Shown piece after piece: positions 1 to 7,833 of a stretch of DNA of 62,136 nucleotides; the stretch's first letter is position 1; each line of letters starts with the position of its first letter. Position numbers and translations under genes: made by a program. Location: IMG/VR virus record IMGVR_UViG_3300036985_002914, positions 1 to 62,136 of that record; one strand, written 5' to 3'. Below the pieces are notes generated by a model. It was not told the DNA's origin and ran no database searches. It saw nothing but the letters and a program-made list of their open reading frames with translations. The stretch is from a virus.

Positions 1-127
1 AGTTATACTAATTATCAAATTATTGCTGCTAATGTTGTATCAAGCGTTTCTAATACAATATTACAATGCCAATTTTCTACAGACAATGGTGTTAGTTTTG
101 ATTCTACAGCGGGAAATTATCATTGGG
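1..127. repeat. Terminal overlap, left copy
   Basis: These bases are identical to 62010-62136. The repeat lies inside a tail gene, and joining the ends keeps that gene open. The length of 127 equals a common largest k-mer size of short-read assemblers. It is therefore best read as the overlap of a circular contig, not as a biological direct terminal repeat. Unique genome length is 62,009 bp. Confidence 0.95.
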
Positions 128-459
128 AATATTCAACAATGCTTGGCGCTGCCACCCCATCAGTAAGCTATCAAGGGGGTATAACAAGTCAAACAGAAAT
201 GCGGCTTTTAGGAATGGGTATAAACACAGCAAATGCAGGTGGAACAAATTTTGTTTCTAATATCCCAAATCCATTAAATGCGTCATTTACAAGCGTATAT
301 TTAATTGGAAACTCTACAAGAACAGGCGCAACACAACAACAATTTTATAACGCACTAGGTACAAGAATTGTTACTACGGGCGTAGTAAATGCTATTAGAT
401 TTTTTCCAAATAGCGGGACTTTTACATCCGGCAGTTTTAAACTTTATGGGATCAGCTAA
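1..459 (+). CDS. Tail fibre-like protein, 3' part (continues from 61791)
   Basis: This is the C-terminal part of a gene that starts at 61791 and crosses the circular join. Position 1 is the first base of a codon and the frame runs to the stop at 457-459, giving a 225-residue product. The end of the protein (GTFTSGSFKLYGIS) resembles the end of its neighbour at 60871 (GSVWFGTVALYGMAKS), so the two are paralogous fibre-type proteins. A start at 139 would be an artefact of linearisation. The composition, rich in Thr, Ser, Asn and Gly, is typical of host-range fibres. The exact virion position is unknown. Confidence 0.8.
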   Translation, partial: SYTNYQIIAANVVSSVSNTILQCQFSTDNGVSFDSTAGNYHWEYSTMLGAATPSVSYQGGITSQTEMRLLGMGINTANAGGTNFVSNIPNPLNASFTSVYLIGNSTRTGATQQQFYNALGTRIVTTGVVNAIRFFPNSGTFTSGSFKLYGIS

Positions 460-461
460 TC

Positions 462-638
462 ATGCACACACACAAATTAGTTGACGGCATTCGTGTTGAA
501 TTAACTCAACAAGAAATTGCAGAGCTTGAGGCTAGAGATGCTGCCTACGCTCCTCCTACCCCAGCACCCGCCCCGACAAAAGAACAACTGATGGCGCAAC
601 TAGCTGCGTTATCTGCACAAATACAAGCACTGGAGTAA
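462..638 (+). CDS. Small tail-associated protein (fibre-assembly type), copy 2
   Basis: This encodes 58 residues. It starts 3 bases after the fibre gene ends. The second half is nearly identical to the small protein at 61617: both contain AAYxPPTPAPAPTKEQL and end in QALE. An acidic head, a Pro-Ala linker and a short C-terminal helix are visible. Small proteins of this shape follow fibre genes in many phages and are suspected fibre chaperones. That role is inference. Its last codons (CTG GAG TAA) supply the Shine-Dalgarno GGAG for the gene at 642. Confidence 0.75.
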   Translation: MHTHKLVDGIRVELTQQEIAELEARDAAYAPPTPAPAPTKEQLMAQLAALSAQIQALE

Positions 639-641
639 GAC

Positions 642-1391
642 ATGGCTACGATTATTAATGCGGATACAGCTACTGGCGGCGCGATCATTACAGGCGACGG
701 GTCTGGGGTTTTGGCGTTGCAAGCAGCGGGGGTTACTAAACTTACCGTAGCTGCTGCCGGGGTAACCATACCTACGTTGATAGGGGCAAACGTCAACCTT
801 ACTTCTAACGTCACAGGCACCCTTCCTGTTGCTAATGGCGGTACTGGCGCAACAACCTTAACAGGCGTAATCAAAGGTACGGGCACATCGGCTATTACTG
901 CGGCGACAGCCGGTACTGACTATGTTGCTCCGGGAACTGCGACTACGTTTACTGCACCACAAACTTTTAGTGGAACAGCAAGTAACTTGGCAATGGTAAT
1001 TAGCGATGCCGCAGAAGTAACAACTGTTTCGGCTACGGCAGCTACAGGCATTATTAATTATGATGTAACTACGCAAAGTGTTTTGTATTACACCACTAAT
1101 GCCTCGGGGAACTTTACAGTAAATGTTAGAGGGTCTTCTGGAACAACTTTTAACACGCTTACTGCCGTTGGCCAGTCCGTTACTATTGCATTTTTAGTTA
1201 CGCAAGGCGCGACTGCTTATTATGCTTCTGCTTTTACTGTAGACAGCGTAGCGGTTACGCCAAAATGGCAAGGTGGAACGGCTCCTGCTGCCGGTAATGC
1301 CAGCAGTATTGACGTATATTCATATACGATTGTAAAGACCGCAGCGACTCCGACATATACAGTTTTTGCCTCGCAAACTAAATTTGCGTAA
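642..1391 (+). CDS. Tail fibre-like protein
   Basis: This is a 249-residue protein rich in Thr, Ala, Gly and Val. Around residues 60-80 it carries LPVANGGTGATTLTG, a motif that recurs in phage tail fibres. The rest looks like a beta-rich fibre or receptor-binding domain. The start is fixed by GGAG five bases upstream, embedded in the end of the preceding small gene. It sits in a run of fibre genes (57431 to 2735) and probably takes part in host recognition. No enzymatic motif is seen. Confidence 0.7.
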   Translation: MATIINADTATGGAIITGDGSGVLALQAAGVTKLTVAAAGVTIPTLIGANVNLTSNVTGTLPVANGGTGATTLTGVIKGTGTSAITAATAGTDYVAPGTATTFTAPQTFSGTASNLAMVISDAAEVTTVSATAATGIINYDVTTQSVLYYTTNASGNFTVNVRGSSGTTFNTLTAVGQSVTIAFLVTQGATAYYASAFTVDSVAVTPKWQGGTAPAAGNASSIDVYSYTIVKTAATPTYTVFASQTKFA

Positions 1392-1403
1392 GGAAGAAAT
1401 ACA

Positions 1404-2735
1404 ATGCCATTAATAGGAACAAGGGGCGCAGCTTCTGCAAAAGGATTTGGTTTCTTAGCATCCGTCGGCAGCAAAGGCTGGATTGGCATACTCGGGTCAA
1501 CTAATCTTGGGTTAAATGATTTTGGACAAGGAATAGCAGTTGATTCCAATGGGAACATGTATTTTGTTGGAACAATTAGAAGCTTGGCGGCAAATCAAGA
1601 AATTGGATTAGTAAAATATAATTCGTCTGGCGTTATTCAATGGCAGCGTAGCCTTGGTTCAACAAGCAATGATTACGGGTACGGCATACAAGTAGACTCT
1701 TCTGGGAATGTGTATATAGGGGGCTATTACTTTCAAAGCAGCAATGAATTTTTAATCGCTAAATACAATACGTCAGGCGTTATCCAGTGGCAAGTAAACT
1801 TTGGATTAGGTTCATATTCTGATTATTGTTATGGGCTGGCTATTGACGCTTCTGCCAATGTATATGTTGTTGGTTCCAGTGATGCCTCTGGGGTTTCTAC
1901 GGACATACAACTTGCAAAATTTAGTACCAATGGTGTTTTGCAGTGGCAAAGAAATTTAGGACAATCGGGGACTATTACTATTGGCTACAGCATTGCGGTA
2001 GATTCTTCGGCTAATGTTTATGTTGCTGGAAAAAGTAATGCTTCGGGGAATGCCTTCCAATTTGCAAAATACAACACTTCCGGCACTATTCAATGGCAAC
2101 GACGTTTAGGTAGCGCGGGGGCAAGTACCGCTTACGGGGTAGCAGTAGATTCCTCTGCTAACGTATACATAGTTGGCGCAGATAATAACGGCGGAGCAAA
2201 TGAGGATTTTTTAATCGCCAAATACAACACTTCTGGCACTATCCAATGGCAGCGTAGGTTGGGTAGCGCGTCAATTGATATTGCTTACGGGGTAGCGGTA
2301 GATTCGGCAGCTAATGTATATGTAGTTGGCACTAGCAATGTTGGTGGAACCTACGATATGCAAATAGCTAAATACGACACTTCCGGCACTATTCAATGGC
2401 AACGAAGGCTTTACAGCACCAGTATTGATAAGGGGTTTGGAATTGCTGTGGATGCCACAAGCATATACGTAATAGGGCAAACTGAAATTAGGAGTCCTGC
2501 GTCTAATGTTTATGATTTTCTCTTTGCTAAATTGCCTACAGACGGCTCGGCTACCGGAACATATTCTGTTGGCGGGAATTCCATTACATACGCAACCACA
2601 ACATTAACAGCGGCCACATCAACTTTAACGGCGGCAACATCGTCACTAAGTGCAGGCAGTTCTTCTTTGGGAACATCAGCAAGTGGGTTAACAGGCGCGG
2701 CAACATCACTGACTTCAACTGTTACGCAGCTATAG
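1404..2735 (+). CDS. Seven-repeat beta-propeller tail protein
   Basis: This encodes 443 residues. Seven tandem repeats of about 50 residues cover roughly residues 35-355. Each has a core like YGVAVDSSANVYVVG followed by a strand like LAKYNTSGTIQWQRRLGS. This is the SBBP/NHL-like pattern, and seven copies fit a closed seven-bladed propeller. The last 60 residues are a Thr/Ser/Ala/Leu low-complexity tail (TLTAATSTLTAATSSL), possibly a trimerising or anchoring stalk. Given its place at the end of the fibre cluster, it is probably a receptor-binding tip. The RBS is AAGGAAG before 1404. The role is inferred. Confidence 0.7.
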   Translation: MPLIGTRGAASAKGFGFLASVGSKGWIGILGSTNLGLNDFGQGIAVDSNGNMYFVGTIRSLAANQEIGLVKYNSSGVIQWQRSLGSTSNDYGYGIQVDSSGNVYIGGYYFQSSNEFLIAKYNTSGVIQWQVNFGLGSYSDYCYGLAIDASANVYVVGSSDASGVSTDIQLAKFSTNGVLQWQRNLGQSGTITIGYSIAVDSSANVYVAGKSNASGNAFQFAKYNTSGTIQWQRRLGSAGASTAYGVAVDSSANVYIVGADNNGGANEDFLIAKYNTSGTIQWQRRLGSASIDIAYGVAVDSAANVYVVGTSNVGGTYDMQIAKYDTSGTIQWQRRLYSTSIDKGFGIAVDATSIYVIGQTEIRSPASNVYDFLFAKLPTDGSATGTYSVGGNSITYATTTLTAATSTLTAATSSLSAGSSSLGTSASGLTGAATSLTSTVTQL

Positions 2736-2756
2736 TTTTATTTGGAATAAAAATGT

Positions 2757-3290
2757 ATGGACCCAATAACAATCGGTGCGGCATTTGCAGTAGCCAAAGC
2801 GGCAGTTGCTGGCGTAAAAGAGGCAATCGCCCTCGGAAAAGAAGTGCAGGAGTGCTACCACGACATTAGTGCGTTCTTTGTAGCGCAGGGTGAGATTCAG
2901 GCTGCTGTAGTCCAGCAAGAGCATGACAAGAAGTTAGGCAAGACGGTACAGAAAGACGCTACTGCCGAGGCGCTCGATGCGATGTTTGCGTCGCGCCAGA
3001 TGTTTAAGATGGAAGTAGAACTACGTGAAGCTCTGATCTACGGCTCGGGTAACGAATCGGGCTTGTACGAAGAGATGTGCCAGCGCCGCGACCAGATTAT
3101 CCAAGAACGGCGGGACGCGATTGAAGAAGAAGCTAGGCTGGAGCGTATGCGCCTGCGCGAGATTGAGCGCAAGAAGGAGCAGCGGATTCAGGATATCCAA
3201 GAGTGGCTGGCGGTAGTTTTTGGGGTGGCGATCAGTAGTTTTATCATGTACGCAATATGGTGGATGTTTAAACACGGGAACGACGAATAA
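2757..3290 (+). CDS. Membrane-anchored coiled-coil protein of the lysis region
   Basis: This is a 177-residue protein. The N-terminal 30 residues are Ala-rich and hydrophobic. Residues 85-148 are highly charged and probably coiled coil (EEARLERMRLREIERKKEQR). One transmembrane segment lies at about 149-170 (WLAVVFGVAISSFIMYAIWW), followed by a short charged tail. It overlaps the holin gene by one base (TAATG), so the two are translationally coupled. An accessory lysis or spanin-like role is possible, but I recognise no family. Confidence 0.6.
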   Translation: MDPITIGAAFAVAKAAVAGVKEAIALGKEVQECYHDISAFFVAQGEIQAAVVQQEHDKKLGKTVQKDATAEALDAMFASRQMFKMEVELREALIYGSGNESGLYEEMCQRRDQIIQERRDAIEEEARLERMRLREIERKKEQRIQDIQEWLAVVFGVAISSFIMYAIWWMFKHGNDE

Positions 3291-3805
3291 TGCTGACATT
3301 ACTTTCTACGCTGATAAGTTTCCTGATGGGCGGCTTGCCTAAGATTCTGGACTTTTTTCAAGATCGGGCAGATAAGGGCCATGAGCTAAAGTTAGCAGCC
3401 ATGCAAACTGAGCGTGAGCTACAACTGGCTGCGGCAGGCTATGCAGGGCAGGCAAAAGTAGAAGAAATCAAGCTCGATGAGATCAAAACCCAATCTTCTG
3501 CGGACACGCAGCAGGCACTAATCGGTGCCCAGCAGGCTGAAATGCAGGCAATTTATGCGCATGATGCGAGCCTAAATGAGGGAACAAGCGTCTGGATGAA
3601 GAACCTTCGCGCAGGCGTGCGACCCATTATTACCTTCGGTTTCTTCTTCCTGCTTGTGGCCATTGACGTAGGCCTGTATATCCACGGAATTAACAATAAT
3701 GTATCGTTTAACATCCTTGCTGATCAGCTTTGGGATGACGAGACACAAGCCCTGTTTGCCTCAATAATTGCATTCCATTTCGGTGGACGGGCCTTTGGAA
3801 AATGA
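3290..3805 (+). CDS. Holin, 3TM/GTA-holin-like
   Basis: This is a 171-residue protein with a hydrophobic N-terminus (MLTLLSTLISFLMGGL), a long charged helix (25-95), then WMKNLRAGVRPIITF, a strong transmembrane helix at about 112-134, and a final hydrophobic segment ending in FHFGGRAFGK. The WxxxLRxxxRP motif before the main helix and the FGGRA end are typical of the 3TM holin family of phages and gene transfer agents. It overlaps the lysozyme gene by ATGA. It should form the membrane lesion that releases or activates the endolysin. Confidence 0.75.
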   Translation: MLTLLSTLISFLMGGLPKILDFFQDRADKGHELKLAAMQTERELQLAAAGYAGQAKVEEIKLDEIKTQSSADTQQALIGAQQAEMQAIYAHDASLNEGTSVWMKNLRAGVRPIITFGFFFLLVAIDVGLYIHGINNNVSFNILADQLWDDETQALFASIIAFHFGGRAFGK

Positions 3806-4281
3806 TCGTCAGCCCACAATGCTTGAAAATGATTCAGCACCACGAGGGAATCAGGCTTCGTCCTTATCGTTGCCCCGCACTTTTGTGGACATGCCTTGTT
3901 GGGCATGTGTGCGATCCGAACCACGCCAGAGTTCCGTTGGAGCAGAGAAAGTCCCTGCCGATACCGGAAGGTTGGAATAGACAATTTACAATACAAGAAG
4001 CAGATGCCATACTTGCTAAAGATCTTGAGCGTTTTATCCGAGGCGTATCCAAGTATTGTCCTATTATTACTTCTCAAGGGCAGCTTGATGCATTGGTTAG
4101 CTTCAGTTTCAACCTAGGATTAGGTACGTTACAACGAAGCACGCTTAGACAGAAGCACAATCGCGGGGACTATCAAGGTGCCGCGCAAGAATTCTTAAAG
4201 TACACCAAAGCTGGTGGAAAAGTTCTAAAAGGTCTGGTCAATCGACGGAACGACGAACGCGCACTGTACCTAAGTAGGTGA
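3802..4281 (+). CDS. Endolysin, GH24 lysozyme
   Basis: This is a 159-residue T4/P22-type muramidase that cleaves the glycan of peptidoglycan. The catalytic triad spacing E-8aa-C-5aa-T is visible: E15 (HHEG), C24 and T30. Cys replaces the Asp of T4 lysozyme, as in some other GH24 endolysins. The usual WTIGYGH is altered to WTCLVGHV. The C-terminal lobe has QLDALVSFSFNLG and GLVNRRNDERALY, both characteristic. There is no signal peptide or SAR helix, so export should depend on the holin at 3290. The start overlaps the holin stop (ATGA). Confidence 0.9.
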   Translation: MIVSPQCLKMIQHHEGIRLRPYRCPALLWTCLVGHVCDPNHARVPLEQRKSLPIPEGWNRQFTIQEADAILAKDLERFIRGVSKYCPIITSQGQLDALVSFSFNLGLGTLQRSTLRQKHNRGDYQGAAQEFLKYTKAGGKVLKGLVNRRNDERALYLSR

Positions 4282-4284
4282 AAA

Positions 4285-6381
4285 ATGCCATTATCGAAAA
4301 TAGTATTTAAGCCCGGGGTTAACCGCGAGAACACGCGGTACACCACGGAAGGCGGTTGGTATGAGTGTGACAAGGTACGTTTTCGCCAAGGTAATCCTGA
4401 AAAGATTGGTGGTTGGACTCCCTATAGCTCAGATACTTTCCTTGGAATTTGCCGTGCGCTATGGAATTGGTTTACGTTGGCGGGGGAAAACCTTGTTGGT
4501 ACTGGAACCAATTTAAAGTACTACATCAATCAAGGCAGTACGTTCTACGACATCACCCCTATTCGCAAGACAGTCGTGCTGACCGATCCGTTTATCGCGT
4601 TTGACGGCTCAGATGTTTTGGTGGTGTACGAAGTAAATCACGGTTGCGTAACCGGAGATTTTGTCACGTACAGCGGTGCGGGGATCGTGGGCCTTGGTGG
4701 GAATATCACGGCGGGCGTTCTGACAGGCACCTTCCAAGTGGATGTAATTGATGACGATAACTATCGTATTACTGTCTCTGCTTTAGCCAATGCGACTGAT
4801 GTGTCCGGTTCTCCCGGCGGCGGTTCAGTAGTCACGCAATATGAAACCAATACAGGACCCTCTTATCAAGTACCGTTAACAGGTTGGGGCTCTGGTGCGT
4901 GGGGGTTAGGCACATGGGGAATTGGTCAACCTGTTTCTGGCTCTATGCAGTTATGGAGCAATTACAACTTCGGTGAAGATTTGGTTTACGGCCCTCGCGG
5001 CGCGGGTATTTATTACTGGAATGCCAGTGTGGGTTTAAATCCCATTCAGATGACAATCAGTATTGCTTCTCCGGGCGTTATTACTCTTCCTATTGATTTT
5101 ACTATTGTCGATGGTACGGCTATTTCATTGACATCAACAGGCGCATTGCCTACGGGATTGACGGTGGGGACAACGTACTTTGTTGTCAATTCCACGGGTA
5201 ATACATTTGAGTTGTCCGCCACGTTGGGCGGGGCATCTATCACTACATCTGGCACACAGTCTGGGCTGCAGTATGTATCGCAGCGCGGTATTAATTTGGC
5301 CAGTGTAGGCGACGCTAGTACCCCGATTTATCAGAATGCATTAATCGTTTCTGACGCTTCGCGGTTCATTATTATATTTGGTACTAACGACTATGGCTCC
5401 ACGATTCTTGATCCGATGTTGATTCGTTGGTCAGACCAAGAAAACCCCTACGTGTGGGCTCCTGCTGCTACGAATCAGGCAGGTAGTATTCGTTTATCCC
5501 ATGGGTCTGAGATTGTAACGGCCATACAAACTCGCCAAGAGATTGTAGTTTTTACTGACCAATCAGTCTATTCCATGCAGTATTTAGGACCTCCGTATGT
5601 ATGGCGGACGGAACTGCTTGGTGATAACACTTCCATCATGGGGCCCAATGCTGTTGCTTTGGCCTCTGGTGTGCTGTTCTGGATGGGGGTGGATAAGTTC
5701 TACTTATACGATGGTCGCGTGCAGACATTGAGTTGCGATTTGCGCCGCTATGTCTTCCAAGATTTGAATATTCTTCAACGCCAGCAGGTATATGCAGGCA
5801 CTAACGAAGGGTTTAATGAAATCTGGTGGTTCTATTGTTCTAAAGATAGCTTGGTAAGTGACCGCTACGTGGTCTATAACTATCTTGAAAAATCATGGTA
5901 CTACGGCACAATGGGTCGTACTGCATGGTTGGATTCAGGCTTGTTATCCTATCCTATTGCGGCTACGTACAACAATCTGTTAGTGAACCACGAAGATGGC
6001 ATCGATGACCTCGAAACGGGGTCCGCGACACCTATTAATGCGTACATCAGTTCTTCAGAGTTTGATATCGGTGAAGGCCATAATTTTGGCTTTGTGTGGC
6101 GCGTACTTCCTGACCTTACCTTCTCTGGCTCTACAGCAGATGCAGCACAGGTTACGATGACTTTGTATCCTTTACAGAACTCTGGTTCGGGCGCGGGAAC
6201 CTCGGCCAGCGGTGCGGTAACCAAGTCCACTAGCTACAACATCACGGAAGAGTTTACTGGCCAGATATACACGCGGGTGCGTGGTCGTCAGATGATCTTC
6301 AAGATTGAGTCCGTGGACCTCGGTACGACATGGCAGATTGGCGCACCGCGGATCGATATCAGAGCGGATGGGCGTAGATGA
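4285..6381 (+). CDS. Tail nozzle / DNA-stabilisation protein (P22 gp10 / T7 gp12-like)
   Basis: This is a 698-residue structural protein. It opens with NRENTRYTTEGGWYECDKVRFRQG, a signature I associate with podovirus tail-hub proteins. Later segments read as propeller blades: RLSHGSEIVTAIQTRQEIVVFTDQSVYSM, SGVLFWMGVDKFYLYDGRVQ, then NEIWWFY and YVVYNYLEKSWYYG. That order resembles P22 gp10 and T7 nozzle proteins, which close the tail tube. RBS AGGTGA precedes the start. It overlaps the next gene by ATGA. Confidence 0.7.
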   Translation: MPLSKIVFKPGVNRENTRYTTEGGWYECDKVRFRQGNPEKIGGWTPYSSDTFLGICRALWNWFTLAGENLVGTGTNLKYYINQGSTFYDITPIRKTVVLTDPFIAFDGSDVLVVYEVNHGCVTGDFVTYSGAGIVGLGGNITAGVLTGTFQVDVIDDDNYRITVSALANATDVSGSPGGGSVVTQYETNTGPSYQVPLTGWGSGAWGLGTWGIGQPVSGSMQLWSNYNFGEDLVYGPRGAGIYYWNASVGLNPIQMTISIASPGVITLPIDFTIVDGTAISLTSTGALPTGLTVGTTYFVVNSTGNTFELSATLGGASITTSGTQSGLQYVSQRGINLASVGDASTPIYQNALIVSDASRFIIIFGTNDYGSTILDPMLIRWSDQENPYVWAPAATNQAGSIRLSHGSEIVTAIQTRQEIVVFTDQSVYSMQYLGPPYVWRTELLGDNTSIMGPNAVALASGVLFWMGVDKFYLYDGRVQTLSCDLRRYVFQDLNILQRQQVYAGTNEGFNEIWWFYCSKDSLVSDRYVVYNYLEKSWYYGTMGRTAWLDSGLLSYPIAATYNNLLVNHEDGIDDLETGSATPINAYISSSEFDIGEGHNFGFVWRVLPDLTFSGSTADAAQVTMTLYPLQNSGSGAGTSASGAVTKSTSYNITEEFTGQIYTRVRGRQMIFKIESVDLGTTWQIGAPRIDIRADGRR

Positions 6382-7766
6382 CAACTCAGATCATTACAAC
6401 GGAATCGCTGGAGCTTACGCGCACGCGTGCTCCGGCTTTGCCTTTTGCACCTACTGACTATGATCGGGAATATCACAATCAGTACAACAGCATTCTACGG
6501 CTGTACTTTAACCAGATTGATAATCTAATAGGTCAACTTATGGCGAGCACTTCTTCTTTGCCTATTACATTTCCAGACAATGCATTAGACGCATTTGGTC
6601 GGCTAGTTACAGTTACGCCGTATACCTTGTTTGATAGCCAGAACCGGTTTGCTGCGGATAATCAGTTTGATACGGCTGTAACAGGAGGGGGATCGACCAC
6701 CTACCTGTCTAATGAATCTACAGTTAGGCTGGATGTTGGCACAGCTAGTGGTGACGAAGTAGTACGGCAGACGTTTCGTAACTTCCCGTATCAGCCGGGT
6801 AAAGGTTTATCCTTTTTTGCTACGTTTGTCATGAATGCGGCCAAGGCTAACCTACGTCAACGCGTCGGTTATTTTAATGTTAGTAATGGCGTATTTTTAC
6901 AGCAAAATAACTCTACTGTATCTTTTGTTCTGCGGTCTAATTCGTTACCTACCCCCGGAACACCTAGCGATATCCGCACAGTAGACCAAGCCGATTGGAA
7001 TGTAGATCCCTTGGACGGTACGGGACCTAGTGGGCGGGTATTAGATGTAACTAAGAGCCAAATTCTGTATATGGATTTTGAGTGGCTAGGCGTAGGGGAT
7101 GTCCGTTGCGGGTTTGTAATAGATGGGCAAGTTCAGATATGCCATATTTTTCATAACGACAATATACAGACGGCTGTGTACATGACCACAGCTATCCTTC
7201 CTGTCCGATATGAAATCACCAATACGGCGGGGACGGCAACTGCTTCTAACCTAAAACAGGTATGTTCTTCTGTCCTGAGCATGGGCGGATATGAGCAAAC
7301 ATCCAGCGAGCACGTAGCGCGGCGCACGACAAAACTTACTGGCTTTAGTACGACATTTGTTCCGCTTATCTCCGTGCGCCTTGCCTCAGGCAGAGAAGGG
7401 GCAGTTGCACTGGTAAATCGTGGCCAAGTTATGCCCACTGTTACGCAGTACTACGAGGTGGTGTTATTTAAGAATGCTACGCTAACCGGTGCTTCGTGGA
7501 CGGCGCTCCCTTCTGATTCTAATATGGAGTACGACCAGACAGCAACAGCCGTAACAGGCGGGGAAATTATGACGCAGGATTACACGTCTTCCACTAGCCA
7601 AAGTCGAAGCACGGCAGACGTATCTACTGGATATAACTGGGATCTGCAATTAGGGGCCAGCATTGCAGGCGTTAGTGATGTGTTTACTTTGGCTATTCGG
7701 ACCTTGGATGCCACTCCTACAGGCGACGCATGGGGTTCAATAAGCTTGTATGACTTGACGCAATAA
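6378..7766 (+). CDS. Virion structural protein
   Basis: This is a 462-residue protein. The N-terminal region has YDREYHNQYNSILRLYFNQIDNLIGQL (residues 33-59), a helix found near the start of many podovirus tail proteins. The remainder is Thr/Val-rich and looks like beta-sandwich domains (GKGLSFFATFVMNAAKANLRQRVGYF and similar). It is coupled to the nozzle gene by ATGA. It is probably a tail-associated or fibre-adaptor protein. The specific role is unknown. Confidence 0.6.
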   Translation: MTTQIITTESLELTRTRAPALPFAPTDYDREYHNQYNSILRLYFNQIDNLIGQLMASTSSLPITFPDNALDAFGRLVTVTPYTLFDSQNRFAADNQFDTAVTGGGSTTYLSNESTVRLDVGTASGDEVVRQTFRNFPYQPGKGLSFFATFVMNAAKANLRQRVGYFNVSNGVFLQQNNSTVSFVLRSNSLPTPGTPSDIRTVDQADWNVDPLDGTGPSGRVLDVTKSQILYMDFEWLGVGDVRCGFVIDGQVQICHIFHNDNIQTAVYMTTAILPVRYEITNTAGTATASNLKQVCSSVLSMGGYEQTSSEHVARRTTKLTGFSTTFVPLISVRLASGREGAVALVNRGQVMPTVTQYYEVVLFKNATLTGASWTALPSDSNMEYDQTATAVTGGEIMTQDYTSSTSQSRSTADVSTGYNWDLQLGASIAGVSDVFTLAIRTLDATPTGDAWGSISLYDLTQ

Positions 7767-7833
7767 GCTGGAAAAATAAGCCCCAAACTGATACGATTTG
7801 TCAATTATTTAGGCTGATTAGCCGGAGAACAAA

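Noticed and set aside
1-127. Biological direct terminal repeat
   Set aside because: It lies inside a gene that is continuous across the join and has the length of an assembler overlap.
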